IMG/VR virus record: IMGVR_UViG_3300019776_001111
Coordinates: 1-53,136 of that record
Direction: 5' to 3' (one strand)
DNA from: a virus
DNA length: 53,136 nucleotides
Part shown: positions 37,531 through 46,032 of the stretch, one piece after another
Numbering within the stretch: position 1 is the stretch's first letter
Layout: every line of letters begins with the position of its first letter
Made by a program: the position numbers and the translations under genes
The notes under the pieces: generated by a model
Told to the model about the DNA's origin: nothing
Databases searched by the model: none
The model's input: only the letters and a program-made list of their open reading frames with translations

Positions 37531-37956
37531 ATGCAAGGTGGATACAACACGGGGAAGGATGTCTCGGTCGACATCAACACCCCGACCGGGCCTCTACGGC
37601 TCGGCAAGATCATGAACTTCAAGTCCAAGCCGAAGGTGAGCAACACCGAAATTGTGCCGCTCAACGGCCAAACGGATGAATTGCAGATCCCCAAGGGCTG
37701 GACCGGCAGCTTCGATGCTGAGCGTATCGATTCGACACTCGATGACTGGTGGGCGCAGTTCGAAAGTGACTACTACGCCGGCGTCAATCGAAGCCCGGCA
37801 ACGATCACTGAAACCATCGAGGAAGTCGGTGGCGGTGTCACGACCTGGCGTTATACGAACGTGATTCTGACGCTCGACAATGCTGGCGATAAGGAAGGGG
37901 ACAAGACGATCCGTCAGTCGATGTCCTTCACCGCGCGCCGCCGCATCAAGGTTTAA
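37531..37956 (+). CDS. Tail tube protein
   Basis: A 141-residue tube protein: MQGGYNTGKDVSVDINTPTG, LRLGKIMNFKSKPKVSNTE and a C-terminal block with TTWRYTNVILTLDNAGDKEG and RQSMSFTARRRIKV. Fits the P2 FII/Mu-like tube family in size and strand pattern, and it follows the sheath gene directly. GGAGAACGCC precedes ATG 37531. Confidence 0.88.
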   Translation: MQGGYNTGKDVSVDINTPTGPLRLGKIMNFKSKPKVSNTEIVPLNGQTDELQIPKGWTGSFDAERIDSTLDDWWAQFESDYYAGVNRSPATITETIEEVGGGVTTWRYTNVILTLDNAGDKEGDKTIRQSMSFTARRRIKV

Positions 37957-38046
37957 CCCGTTATGCATGGCAGCCCGGCAGGGCGCGGGCCTCGTCACCC
38001 CGCACGCCATGCACCTTTGACGACTCGCTGACCAGAGGTTTCATCC

Positions 38047-38457
38047 ATGACCAAAGTAACCGTGAACAAAGACGTCGCGCCGCCGGCTGTTGTCGATCAG
38101 AAGCCGCGCTTCGAGACGATTCAGGATTCGAAAGGCCGCACCATTCAGCTGCGCAAGCTGGGGCCGCTGGAGCAGGGCCGCATTGTGATGGCGGTCGGCG
38201 GCGAGGCTGCCGGCAACCAGACCTACATGTCAGGCTTCGCGCTGCCGGCCGCCATGGTTGTCTACATCGACGACACCGGATTCGGCCTGCCGCAGTCACA
38301 GAAGCAGATCGACGCAGTGCTGAGCGAGCTTGGCGAAGAGGGCATGGAGGCGATCAACGCCCACTTCCTCAAAAAATATGAGGCTGCCAAAGCTGAAGCC
38401 GATGCCAAAGCACTTCAGGAAGGCCTCGGCGCCGAGCAGGCCGCAGCAAAAAACTAG
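38047..38457 (+). CDS. Tail assembly chaperone, zero-frame product
   Basis: A 136-residue protein: MTKVTVNKDVAPPAVVDQKP, RTIQLRKLGPLEQGRIVMAV and a helical end (AHFLKKYEAAKAEADAKALQ). It corresponds to lambda gpG or P2 E: abundant chaperone that coats the tape measure before tail assembly. The last codons run through the slippery heptamer AAAAAAC, where a fraction of ribosomes should shift to -1. AGAGGTTTCATCC precedes the ATG. Confidence 0.85.
   Translation: MTKVTVNKDVAPPAVVDQKPRFETIQDSKGRTIQLRKLGPLEQGRIVMAVGGEAAGNQTYMSGFALPAAMVVYIDDTGFGLPQSQKQIDAVLSELGEEGMEAINAHFLKKYEAAKAEADAKALQEGLGAEQAAAKN
38448..38454 (+). promoter_or_regulatory. Programmed -1 ribosomal frameshift site
   Basis: A_AAA_AAC in the zero frame, ending directly before the TAG stop of the chaperone gene. 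A possible downstream stem (CCCCG to CGGGG) follows. Shifting back one base opens a 61-codon extension. Confidence 0.85.
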
Positions 38458-38639
38458 CAACGAACCCCGAGTTTCGCCGGGATTGCTGGCTGGTGAAAAA
38501 CGGGGTTCCGTTTGATCGTTTGTTCGATTGCGGGCCATTGACCGACTACGAGCGCTTCGCCTTTTCCATCCTGTTCTCTGAATTCGAGGGCTCAGGAGTG
38601 TGGAACTGGTCGAGCATGCAGTTCGACAAGAAGGACTGA
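38454..38639 (+). CDS. Tail assembly chaperone, -1 frame extension (gpT-like)
   Basis: The 61-codon extension translated after the -1 shift. It begins LATNPEFRRDCWLVKNGVPF, continues DRLFDCGPLTDYERFAFSIL and ends SSMQFDKKD. It has no start codon of its own, as in lambda T and P2 E'. The fusion of about 197 residues would bind the tube and help recruit it to the tape measure. The next gene starts right after. Confidence 0.8.
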   Translation, partial: LATNPEFRRDCWLVKNGVPFDRLFDCGPLTDYERFAFSILFSEFEGSGVWNWSSMQFDKKD

Positions 38640-38641
38640 CC

Positions 38642-39127
38642 ATGGACTTCAAGAATCTCGGCAGCCTGGCGCTGCATTTGGCAGGGCAGGAAGTTGCGCT
38701 GCTGGCCAGTCTCCATGCCGGGCTTGAGAAGTGCGCAGTCAAGGTGCAAAAGACCGCTGAGGAGGAGATTGGTCACTACCAGTCAGGTATCGGCCCGTTC
38801 CCGGCCTGGGCTGATCTGGCCGACTCCACCGAAGAGCAGAAGGCCAAGATGGGTTATCCGTCAGATGCGCCGCTGGAGGCCTCTGGGGCGATGGGGCGAA
38901 GCTTCTCCCACAGCACCAGCCCGCTGGAAACGGTCATCGGTTCGACCGACGAAAAAATGGTCTATCACGAGTTCGGCACGTTGAAAATGCCGGCCAGGCC
39001 AGTGCTGGGACCGGCGATTCTGCGTAATAAGGAGTACATCAGGCGCGTGCTGGGGATGGCTACCGTTTCAGGATTGATCGGTGGCTCGGCGATTCATGCG
39101 TCCCTGGGGTATGACGGTCGCACCTAG
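38642..39127 (+). CDS. HK97 gp10-like virion morphogenesis protein
   Basis: A 161-residue protein similar in layout to the HK97 gp10/phage virion morphogenesis group: MDFKNLGSLALHLAGQEVAL, a central helix, then the conserved GPFPAWADLADSTEEQKAKM and an end with YHEFGTLKMPARPVLGPAIL. Members complete head-tail joining or tail ends. It is placed between the chaperone and tape measure. AAGGACTGACC precedes the ATG. The 28-codon fragment at 35542 is a likely remnant of another copy. Confidence 0.75.
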   Translation: MDFKNLGSLALHLAGQEVALLASLHAGLEKCAVKVQKTAEEEIGHYQSGIGPFPAWADLADSTEEQKAKMGYPSDAPLEASGAMGRSFSHSTSPLETVIGSTDEKMVYHEFGTLKMPARPVLGPAILRNKEYIRRVLGMATVSGLIGGSAIHASLGYDGRT

Positions 39128-39591
39128 CGTTTATTGAGAAAGCCCTTGGGCATCCAAAACGTCTTTTGATCCTGAGTTGAAACCCAGATTGATGTGGAAT
39201 CCTCTGGGTTGTTCATGACCAGCACATTCTGCTTATTCTTCCCGTTCGCACACTTTCCAAGCGCTTCATCGTAAGTGGCGACTTTGGCGTTGGATCGAAG
39301 TGTGGTTACGAGCTTGCCATTCTCTCCATCCAGTTCAGGGTCGCCAGTTTCCGGCGAGATATTGGGTAGCTTTCCAGTGAGCTGATGCATGACGGAGACC
39401 AGACCAATGACTGTGTTTGTGTAGTCGGAAAGTTCTTTGGTCGGGCAAGCGTAGAAAAAATCACTTTTAGTCGCGTACGTAACTGCTTGGTCGCCCGGAT
39501 TGCAGGCTGATACCAGACAAGTTTTGCTTATGTCGTCCGCTTGGGACATGGGCGTACCCGCGACAGCCAACAGAAAAATCCATTTATTCAT
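39124..39591 (-). CDS. Antisense moron: secreted/periplasmic protein
   Basis: A 155-residue protein on the opposite strand inside the tail operon. A signal peptide is clear: MNKWIFLLAVAGTPMSQA, cleavage probably before Asp-Asp. The mature part has several Cys (CLVSACNPGD, FFYACPTKEL, LGKCANGKN), likely disulphide-bonded in the periplasm. It pairs with the membrane protein at 39595-39783. Such antisense pairs are typical lysogenic-conversion or superinfection-exclusion genes; the exact role is unknown. Confidence 0.75.
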   Translation of the reverse strand: MNKWIFLLAVAGTPMSQADDISKTCLVSACNPGDQAVTYATKSDFFYACPTKELSDYTNTVIGLVSVMHQLTGKLPNISPETGDPELDGENGKLVTTLRSNAKVATYDEALGKCANGKNKQNVLVMNNPEDSTSIWVSTQDQKTFWMPKGFLNKR

Positions 39592-39594
39592 AGG

Positions 39595-39783
39595 TCACCG
39601 AATGAAGATCGCATAGCAAGCGAACAGAAGGGCGGCCAGCGCGCCACCGGCGAAGACCATGATCAAGCTGCAAATTGTGAAAAGAAGCAGGCCGCTCTGA
39701 ATTCCGAGGCGGGCCGGCCTTCGGACGCCAACCTCTTCAAGCCTGTTTCCGTGCCATTCGTACGTTCGACGCCCATTTGCCAT
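39595..39783 (-). CDS. Antisense moron: small membrane protein
   Basis: A 62-residue protein: polar N-terminus (MANGRRTYEWHGNRLEEVGV) and a hydrophobic hairpin of one or two membrane segments (GLLLFTICSLIMVFAGGALA, ALLFACYAIFI). ATG 39783 follows GTGGGTGAATCAC. It is directly upstream of the secreted moron gene with three bases between, so both should be on one transcript, expressed from the prophage opposite to the late genes. Confidence 0.65.
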   Translation of the reverse strand: MANGRRTYEWHGNRLEEVGVRRPARLGIQSGLLLFTICSLIMVFAGGALAALLFACYAIFIR

Positions 39784-39814
39784 GTGATTCACCCACAAAA
39801 TAGGAATAGTCATT

Positions 39815-41839
39815 ATGGCCTTTGAGACGTACTCGGTCGCCGTCAAGCTTTCGCTCATTAACCATGTCAGCGCCGGCATGCTGATGATCAGCAAAAGCCT
39901 GGCCACAACCGGCCAAGATGTCGACAAGCTCAATGCTAAGCTGTCGTCTATCGGCAAGCAAGGCGCCATTGGGGGCCTCATGTTCGCCGGTGGCCTCGGT
40001 ATCGCGGCGATGTTTAAGGCTCCGCTCGATGAAGCCAAGAAGTTTCAGAACGAGGTTGAGCGCTTTCGCTCCCTGGAGCTGGGCGACAAAGTCACCAATG
40101 ACGCGGTGAAGTTCGCCAGCGGCATGAACACCTACGGCACCAGTATTCGCGACAATCTTGGCCTGTTGCGCGATGCGCAGACGGTGTTTGGCGACTTCCA
40201 TGAAGCACAGATGGTCGTTCCGCTGCTGTCCAAGATGAAGTTTGCCAACGCCGCGCTCTATGGCGACGAAGGCGGCGCCATGAAAGACAAAGCCTTCATG
40301 GACATGCTCAAGGTCATTGAGATGCGTGGCGGGTTGGCAAGCAAGGAAGCATTTTACAGCCAGGCCAACATGATCCAGCAGGTTCAGACCGCAACTGGCG
40401 GGCGCGTTGGCGCAAACGAATATTTGAATCTGATCAAAACCGGCGGCGTTGCAGCCAAAGGCATGAAAGACGCGAACTTCTATTACAACATGGAGCCGCT
40501 CGTTCAGGAGATGGGAGGTTTCCGTGTTGGTACCGGTCTGATGTCTGGTTATCAGAACCTGGTGCAAGGGCGCACCACGGCCCGCGCCGCCGAGGAGTTG
40601 ATGCGGCTGGGGATGCTTGATCCTAAAAAGGTCATTTACAACAAAATCGGCAACATCAAGCAGATTAAACCGGGCGCTGTAGCCGGCAGCGATCTGATGG
40701 TCGAAGACCCTTACGCGTGGATGAAAAATGTGATGCTGCCGGCGTTTGCCAGCAAAGGAATTACAGGTAGGCAGGATGTCCTAAACGAAATTGGCGCCAT
40801 CTTCACCAACCGGACCGCATCCAACCTGTATTCAACGATGTACACGCAGATGGCCAACATCGAAAAGAACATCAAGTTGAACAAAGGCGCGGCCGGTATT
40901 GATGAACTTGAAAAGAACGCCAAGAACACGCTCTCCGGCAAGCAGCTGGAGTTCGGCGCCAAGTGGCGCGACCTGATGCTCAATCTGGGCGCTGTCGTTC
41001 TGCCGTTGGCCATCAAGGTACTCGACAAGCTGAACCCTGCACTGAAAGACCTCGCCAAATGGATGGAAAACAACCAAGGCAAGGTGAAAGGATTCACTTA
41101 TGCGCTGCTCGGTTTGTCGGCCTTTCTCGTTAGTGGAGGCCTGATCAATATGGTTATCGCCGCCGGGCGTGGGTTTTTCTTGCTCGGCCAGGCAATGATG
41201 TTTCTTAGCGGCAAGGCTCTGGCGCCATTGGTCCCATGGATCGCAAGAATGGGCACCTATCTCGTCATGTTCATCATGAAGGTTGGGAATGCTGTGGCTT
41301 TCCTCGGTCGCGCATTCCTGATGAACCCGATCGGCTTAGCCATAACCGCCATCGTGGTGGCTGGCTTCCTGCTCTGGAACAACTGGAAAGAGATCAGTGG
41401 CGCGCTGTCTCTCATGTGGAATGACATGAAGACCGGCTTTGTAAAGCTGTTCCAGGGCGATATCGGCGGTGCGTTCAAGTCGTTCGCGCTGGTCTTCCTG
41501 ACTGGCTGGCAGACGATCTTCAACACTCTGATCGCCGGCGCGAACCTGATTCTGCCAGCGTCCATGCAGATATCGAAAACCACATTCGCCGACGACTTCA
41601 GGGGCAAGAGTGCCCCGCGTGAGCCTTGGTCGCCGCTGGTTGCGCCGGTGCCGCCGAAGTCATCGGGGGGGGGCGAGCAGAACATCAACCTGTACCTGGA
41701 TGGCAAGAAGCTGACCGACGTGGTGATTCAGCGCGCTGCCAAGGAGGCTGCCAAGCCGCGGACCGGAACGCAGGGCTTCGACCCAACTCGCAGCATGCTG
41801 ATGCCTGGAACCCCGAGCACAGCCTACCCAAGGGGATAA
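39815..41839 (+). CDS. Tail tape measure protein
   Basis: A 674-residue tape measure. The N-terminal region (SVAVKLSLINHVSAGMLMIS, KSLATTGQDVDKLNAKLSSI) is typical of P2/Mu-like tails; the helical middle includes ALYGDEGGAMKDKAFMDMLK; residues about 420-520 hold several hydrophobic helices (FTYALLGLSAFLVSGGLINM, LGRAFLMNPIGLAITAIVVA) that may insert into the host membrane. The 674-aa length predicts a tail of about 100 nm by the usual 1.5 Angstrom per residue rule. AGGAATAGTCATT precedes the ATG. Confidence 0.9.
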   Translation: MAFETYSVAVKLSLINHVSAGMLMISKSLATTGQDVDKLNAKLSSIGKQGAIGGLMFAGGLGIAAMFKAPLDEAKKFQNEVERFRSLELGDKVTNDAVKFASGMNTYGTSIRDNLGLLRDAQTVFGDFHEAQMVVPLLSKMKFANAALYGDEGGAMKDKAFMDMLKVIEMRGGLASKEAFYSQANMIQQVQTATGGRVGANEYLNLIKTGGVAAKGMKDANFYYNMEPLVQEMGGFRVGTGLMSGYQNLVQGRTTARAAEELMRLGMLDPKKVIYNKIGNIKQIKPGAVAGSDLMVEDPYAWMKNVMLPAFASKGITGRQDVLNEIGAIFTNRTASNLYSTMYTQMANIEKNIKLNKGAAGIDELEKNAKNTLSGKQLEFGAKWRDLMLNLGAVVLPLAIKVLDKLNPALKDLAKWMENNQGKVKGFTYALLGLSAFLVSGGLINMVIAAGRGFFLLGQAMMFLSGKALAPLVPWIARMGTYLVMFIMKVGNAVAFLGRAFLMNPIGLAITAIVVAGFLLWNNWKEISGALSLMWNDMKTGFVKLFQGDIGGAFKSFALVFLTGWQTIFNTLIAGANLILPASMQISKTTFADDFRGKSAPREPWSPLVAPVPPKSSGGGEQNINLYLDGKKLTDVVIQRAAKEAAKPRTGTQGFDPTRSMLMPGTPSTAYPRG

Positions 41840-41842
41840 CCG

Positions 41843-42826
41843 ATGAGCCTCACAAGCTTCCTGGACAACTTCGCTCCGGGTGGGGATCCGTTTGCCACGC
41901 GTTTGATCGTCGGTGATGTCGAGTTCACGGGCCTGGAAGTGCCGGAGTCCGTCACCGTCGGCGCCAAACAGCAGCTGGTCGTGCACAAGCTGGTTGGCGG
42001 CAGGCGGATTGTTGACGTGCTGGGGGTGGACTACGACAACCTGTCATGGTCCGGGTGGATGACCGGCGCGACCGCAGGAGATCGAGTCACCGAGCTCGAG
42101 ATTCTGCGCGATGCTGGGGCCCGCCTGACGTTCAACATGGACGGCTATTACTTCAGCGTCATCATCCAGTCATTCAATGCCCGGTTCGAGCATGTCTACC
42201 GGCGCAACTACAGCATTGATCTGCTGGTGGTTTCCCGGCTGGACGCGCCGATCACCGCAAACGCGTTGGCCGGAACCCTGGATTCGTTGATCAACAGCGA
42301 TGTTGGCGAATCGCTCGGCCTGGCCAGCATCATCAACTCGGACGTGGTCACCAGCTCGATCAACACCGTCAAGGATGCTGTCTCGCAGGTGCAAGGCTTC
42401 GCCAATGCCACCATCGATACGGTTCAGACGGTGATCCGCCCGCTGGTTGCCGCGCAACAGGTCGTTCAGTCCGTCATCGCCCAGGTCGGCGCATCGATCA
42501 ACGACATCACCACGCTTGGCGGTCTGATCCCCGGCAACCCGGTGTCGACGGCGGCGAACAACGTGCTCCGGCAGAGCGCCGCGCTGACTCAGCTCGCGCC
42601 GCTGTACCAGATGCAGAGCGTACTGGAGCGGATGCAGAAGAATGTGTTGGCCGGCCCGCTGGCAAACGGCACATCCAGTGTCACCACCAGCAACTCAACC
42701 CTGCAGAAGGTCGCTGCCGACAGTTACGGCGATCAATCGCGCTGGACCGAGATTGCCGCAGCCAACAGCATCGTCGACCCTCAACTCGACGGCATTCAGA
42801 CGATAAAAATCCCCATAGGTGAATAA
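41843..42826 (+). CDS. Baseplate/LysM-type tail protein
   Basis: A 327-residue protein with an N-terminal beta-rich region like phage DNA-circularisation/baseplate proteins (SLTSFLDNFAPGGDPFATRL, LSWSGWMTGATAGDRVTELE), a helical middle (TVKDAVSQVQGFANATIDTV) and a C-terminal LysM-like segment (TLQKVAADSYGDQSRWTEIA, ANSIVDPQLDGIQTIKIP). It probably sits at the tail tip, under the hub. AAGGGGATAACCG precedes the ATG. Confidence 0.8.
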   Translation: MSLTSFLDNFAPGGDPFATRLIVGDVEFTGLEVPESVTVGAKQQLVVHKLVGGRRIVDVLGVDYDNLSWSGWMTGATAGDRVTELEILRDAGARLTFNMDGYYFSVIIQSFNARFEHVYRRNYSIDLLVVSRLDAPITANALAGTLDSLINSDVGESLGLASIINSDVVTSSINTVKDAVSQVQGFANATIDTVQTVIRPLVAAQQVVQSVIAQVGASINDITTLGGLIPGNPVSTAANNVLRQSAALTQLAPLYQMQSVLERMQKNVLAGPLANGTSSVTTSNSTLQKVAADSYGDQSRWTEIAAANSIVDPQLDGIQTIKIPIGE

Positions 42827-43933
42827 GTGGACCTGAATACAGCTGCGACAGAGCAAGTCGTCCGGCAGGTAGTCGGCCGCCTGCTGTTAAATGGGGTCGA
42901 GGTTCCGTTTTACTCATTCGACATCGACAGCAATGCCTTCTACTCAGCCGACACCTTCTCGGTAGTGCTGCCGATGTCCGATCTGCCGGCTCCCTACAAC
43001 GCCATCAAGTGGTGGGGCGCGCAAACCTCAATCGAGGTTTCGATCTCGGTGGGGTTGATCGACCAGAATATCGAGGACTGGCGCACGCTGATCGTGGGGA
43101 CGGTTGACCACTTGAGTGTCCGCATGGCCAAGTTTGAGGTGTACCTCGACGGGCGCGATTACACCAGCAGACTGATCGATACGAAGACCAACGAGAAGTT
43201 CGCCAACATGACCACCAGCCAGGTGGCTACGTTATTGGCCGAGCGCCGCGGACTGACGCCGGTCGTGACTGCCACCAAAACGCAGGTGGGCGGCATCACC
43301 AAGTGGGACCACGCACACGTCACGGATGAGCGCACCGAATGGGACCTGCTGGCCTATTTCGCTGGACTCGATGGATTCCAGGTCTACGTGACCGGCACCG
43401 AACTGCATTACGAGCCGGCGCTTGATCCAGAAACCACCGACCAATACCTGATTCGTTGGGTTGACCCGGGCGAACTGTCCTATCCGCAGTCCAACACGTC
43501 GGATGACATCGTCTTCGAGCGCGACCTGACCCTGGCGCGCGGTGTGACGGTTCAGGTGATTTCCTACAAGGACGGCAAGACCGTAAACGCCACGTACCCA
43601 ACGAGATCGGCCAAGGGCATATCGCCAGGCCAGTCGACCTCGAAGCGCCAGGTGTACGTGATCAAGCGAAACGGCCTTGACCAATACGCCGCGCAACAGC
43701 TCGCGCAGAAGATCCACAAACAGATCACCGACCACGAAATGCGGCTCTCCTGCTCGATGCCCGGCGACAACTCGCTGATGCCGAACACGATCGTGCGGCA
43801 GGAAGGAACCGGTTCAGGTTTCGACCAACTCTATTACGTGGATTCGGTCCGTCGCTCCTTGAGCTTCGAATCCGGCTACACCATGAGCCTCACGGCCAAG
43901 AACCATAACCCTAACTCACTGGTGCAGCCATGA
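42827..43933 (+). CDS. Baseplate hub protein (GTG start)
   Basis: A 368-residue protein resembling P2 gpD/Mu P-type hubs: VRQVVGRLLLNGVEVPFYSF at the N-terminus, VEVYLDGRDYTSRLIDTKTN-like block near 105, and a C-terminal part with RLSCSMPGDNSLMPNTIVRQ and YVDSVRRSLSFESGYTMSL. The hub closes the tube and carries the spike encoded next. GTG 42827 follows AGGTGAATAA. Overlaps the spike gene. Confidence 0.85.
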   Translation: MDLNTAATEQVVRQVVGRLLLNGVEVPFYSFDIDSNAFYSADTFSVVLPMSDLPAPYNAIKWWGAQTSIEVSISVGLIDQNIEDWRTLIVGTVDHLSVRMAKFEVYLDGRDYTSRLIDTKTNEKFANMTTSQVATLLAERRGLTPVVTATKTQVGGITKWDHAHVTDERTEWDLLAYFAGLDGFQVYVTGTELHYEPALDPETTDQYLIRWVDPGELSYPQSNTSDDIVFERDLTLARGVTVQVISYKDGKTVNATYPTRSAKGISPGQSTSKRQVYVIKRNGLDQYAAQQLAQKIHKQITDHEMRLSCSMPGDNSLMPNTIVRQEGTGSGFDQLYYVDSVRRSLSFESGYTMSLTAKNHNPNSLVQP

Positions 43934-44541
43934 GCGCTTTCGGCAGCTTGAGCAACGCTCTGTATCAGCATAGCCAGACCGACATGATCGGTCCGCGCAT
44001 TGGGACCATTACCAGCTACGACAAGGGCAATGGAGTCGTCAAGGTTTCCATCCAGCCAGAAGGCCGAGAAACCAACTGGCTCAAGCTTGATTGCCCTGGC
44101 GTCGGGAATGGCTGGGGAGTGCAGATCGGGCCGCAGATTGGCGACGAGGTAACAGTCTCTTTCGACTCGTCCGATCCAAACCTCGGGAAAGTCACAGCGC
44201 GGCATACGAACAGCCAGAACCTACCGCTCCCAGTTCCCTCAGGTGAAGTCTGGTTGGTCCATAAGACCGGCTCGCTGCTCAAGTTCAACACCGACGGCAC
44301 CGTGACACTGCACACCGTGGCGGCCCTTGGCGTGCATTCGGACACCGTCATCAACTACGACGCTCCGCAGCACAACTTCACTGGCGGACCAGTCTCGATG
44401 GACCACAAGCTGACCGTCACAGACGCGGACGGAATCGAGGTGGTTGGCGGCGACGTCAAGGCTGACACGATCAGATTGAAAACCCACCGCACAAGCGGCG
44501 TCACCACGGGTGGCGGTACTTCCGGAGTGCCGGTGCCATGA
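43930..44541 (+). CDS. Baseplate spike protein, gpV-like
   Basis: A 203-residue protein with an OB-fold N-terminus (IGPRIGTITSYDKGNGVVKV, IGPQIGDEVTVSFDSSDPNL) and a beta-helical C-terminus (SLLKFNTDGTVTLHTVAALG, INYDAPQHNFTGGPVSMDHK), as in P2 V and Mu gp45. It would form the trimeric membrane-piercing spike; the Gly/Pro-rich end (GGGTSGVPVP) may hold a tip. ATG overlaps the hub stop. Confidence 0.88.
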   Translation: MSAFGSLSNALYQHSQTDMIGPRIGTITSYDKGNGVVKVSIQPEGRETNWLKLDCPGVGNGWGVQIGPQIGDEVTVSFDSSDPNLGKVTARHTNSQNLPLPVPSGEVWLVHKTGSLLKFNTDGTVTLHTVAALGVHSDTVINYDAPQHNFTGGPVSMDHKLTVTDADGIEVVGGDVKADTIRLKTHRTSGVTTGGGTSGVPVP

Positions 44542-44903
44542 AAGACCTGAATCACTACGTCGGCGACGACCTTTCGTTGTCACCGACCGGCAGCCTATCA
44601 CCCGTAGAAGGCATCGAGCGCGGCAAACAGCGGATTCTGCGCCGGCTCATCACCAACCCGGGTGATTACCTGTTTCACCCGGCTTACGGGGCAGGACTGG
44701 GTCGCTACGTTGGCGCGCTGATGAACATCCCGGAAATCATCTCGCTGATTCGCGGGCAGATCCTGCTGGAAGACTGCGTAGCGAAGAGGCCGGCGCCGGT
44801 CATTTCCGTCACGCCATCGAACGAAACACTCTCCGTCAATATCAGCTACACCGATTCCCCCCTGGGTGAGCCGGTGACGCTCTCGTTTGAGGTAAATCGC
44901 TGA
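44538..44903 (+). CDS. Baseplate wedge protein, gp25/gpW-like
   Basis: A 121-residue GPW/gp25-family protein: VEGIERGKQRILRRLITNPG, then YLFHPAYGAGLGRYVG and a C-terminal strand pair. It nucleates wedge assembly with the gpJ homologue encoded next. Overlaps the spike gene by four bases. Confidence 0.9.
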   Translation: MKDLNHYVGDDLSLSPTGSLSPVEGIERGKQRILRRLITNPGDYLFHPAYGAGLGRYVGALMNIPEIISLIRGQILLEDCVAKRPAPVISVTPSNETLSVNISYTDSPLGEPVTLSFEVNR

Positions 44904-44904
44904 T

Positions 44905-46032
44905 ATGGCATCGCTCAATATCAAAGACTTCACCACGCTGGTCCGCGACCAGGTAACTGCCATTCAGGGCAGAGCGGCTGGGCTCGTCGACTTCACCATT
45001 GGCTCGCTCATGCGGGCGATAACCGAAAGCAACGCCAGCGTCCTGCAGTGGCTGCAACAGCTGATTGTCACGCTGCTGGCCACGACTCGCGCCTCGACGT
45101 CGTCTGACGCTGACCTTGACAGCTGGATGGCGGATTTCGGCTTTTATCGGCTGTCCGCCAGCTTCGCGACCGGTAGCGTCACCTATTCGCGGTTCACGCC
45201 GACCAATTCGGCATTGATACCGATCGGCGCGCTGGTCGGCTCCACTGATGGCTCGCAGCAGTTCTCGGTGACGATCGACACCACCAATGCGATGTATGAC
45301 GCCGCGCTCGGCGGATACTTGATTCCAGCCGGTACGGCGTCTGCGACTGTTCCAGTGATTGCCAGCACCGCTGGCACGGCGGGTAATGCACTGATCGGCA
45401 CGGTAACGGTGATCGTCGGCAGCATCAGTGGTGTCGACACGGTCACGAACTCTGCAGTCTTCGCCAATGGCGTCGACCCCGAGAGCGATGAGGCATTCCG
45501 CGCACGCTTCGTGCTGTGGGTGCAGTCGCTTTCGAAGGCCACCAAGGCAGCTATCGGGTATGCGCTTTCGTCCATGCAGCAGGGCGTGTCTTACACACTC
45601 ACCGAGAATCAGGACTACAGCGGGAACCTGCTCTACGGCTACTTCTATGCAGTGGTCGATGACGGCAGCGGAGCGCCTTCTGGTGCTTTTCTCGTGTCCG
45701 CGGGCGCAGCCATTGAATCGGTACGGGGGTTCACCACTCGATACGGGGTGTTTGCCCCGAGCTTGGTCACGGCAAACGTAGGCATGACCATTACCACCGA
45801 CCCATCGGTGACGCACAGCGTAGTTGTGGCGCAAGTGACGACGGCTTTGCAAGCGTACATATCCAGTTTGCACCTTGGTCAAATTCTGCCCTACACCCAG
45901 CTCGCAGCGACGGCGTACGCCGTAAGCCCAGCGATCACGAACGTCTCCGGCGTGCTGCTTAACGGCGGCATCGCAGACGTAGGCGCAACCAACAAGCAGG
46001 TCATCCGACCCGGCACAGTGACGGTGGCTTAA
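44905..46032 (+). CDS. Baseplate protein gpJ-like
   Basis: A 375-residue P2 J/Mu gp47-type wedge protein. Landmarks: ASLNIKDFTTLVRDQVTAIQ, MRAITESNASVLQWLQQLIV at the N-terminus; DPESDEAFRARFVLWVQSLS in the middle (conserved E-S-D-E-x-x-R); and a C-terminal block with VAQVTTALQAYISSLHLGQI. Gene order gp25, J, I is conserved across contractile tails. Confidence 0.92.
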   Translation: MASLNIKDFTTLVRDQVTAIQGRAAGLVDFTIGSLMRAITESNASVLQWLQQLIVTLLATTRASTSSDADLDSWMADFGFYRLSASFATGSVTYSRFTPTNSALIPIGALVGSTDGSQQFSVTIDTTNAMYDAALGGYLIPAGTASATVPVIASTAGTAGNALIGTVTVIVGSISGVDTVTNSAVFANGVDPESDEAFRARFVLWVQSLSKATKAAIGYALSSMQQGVSYTLTENQDYSGNLLYGYFYAVVDDGSGAPSGAFLVSAGAAIESVRGFTTRYGVFAPSLVTANVGMTITTDPSVTHSVVVAQVTTALQAYISSLHLGQILPYTQLAATAYAVSPAITNVSGVLLNGGIADVGATNKQVIRPGTVTVA

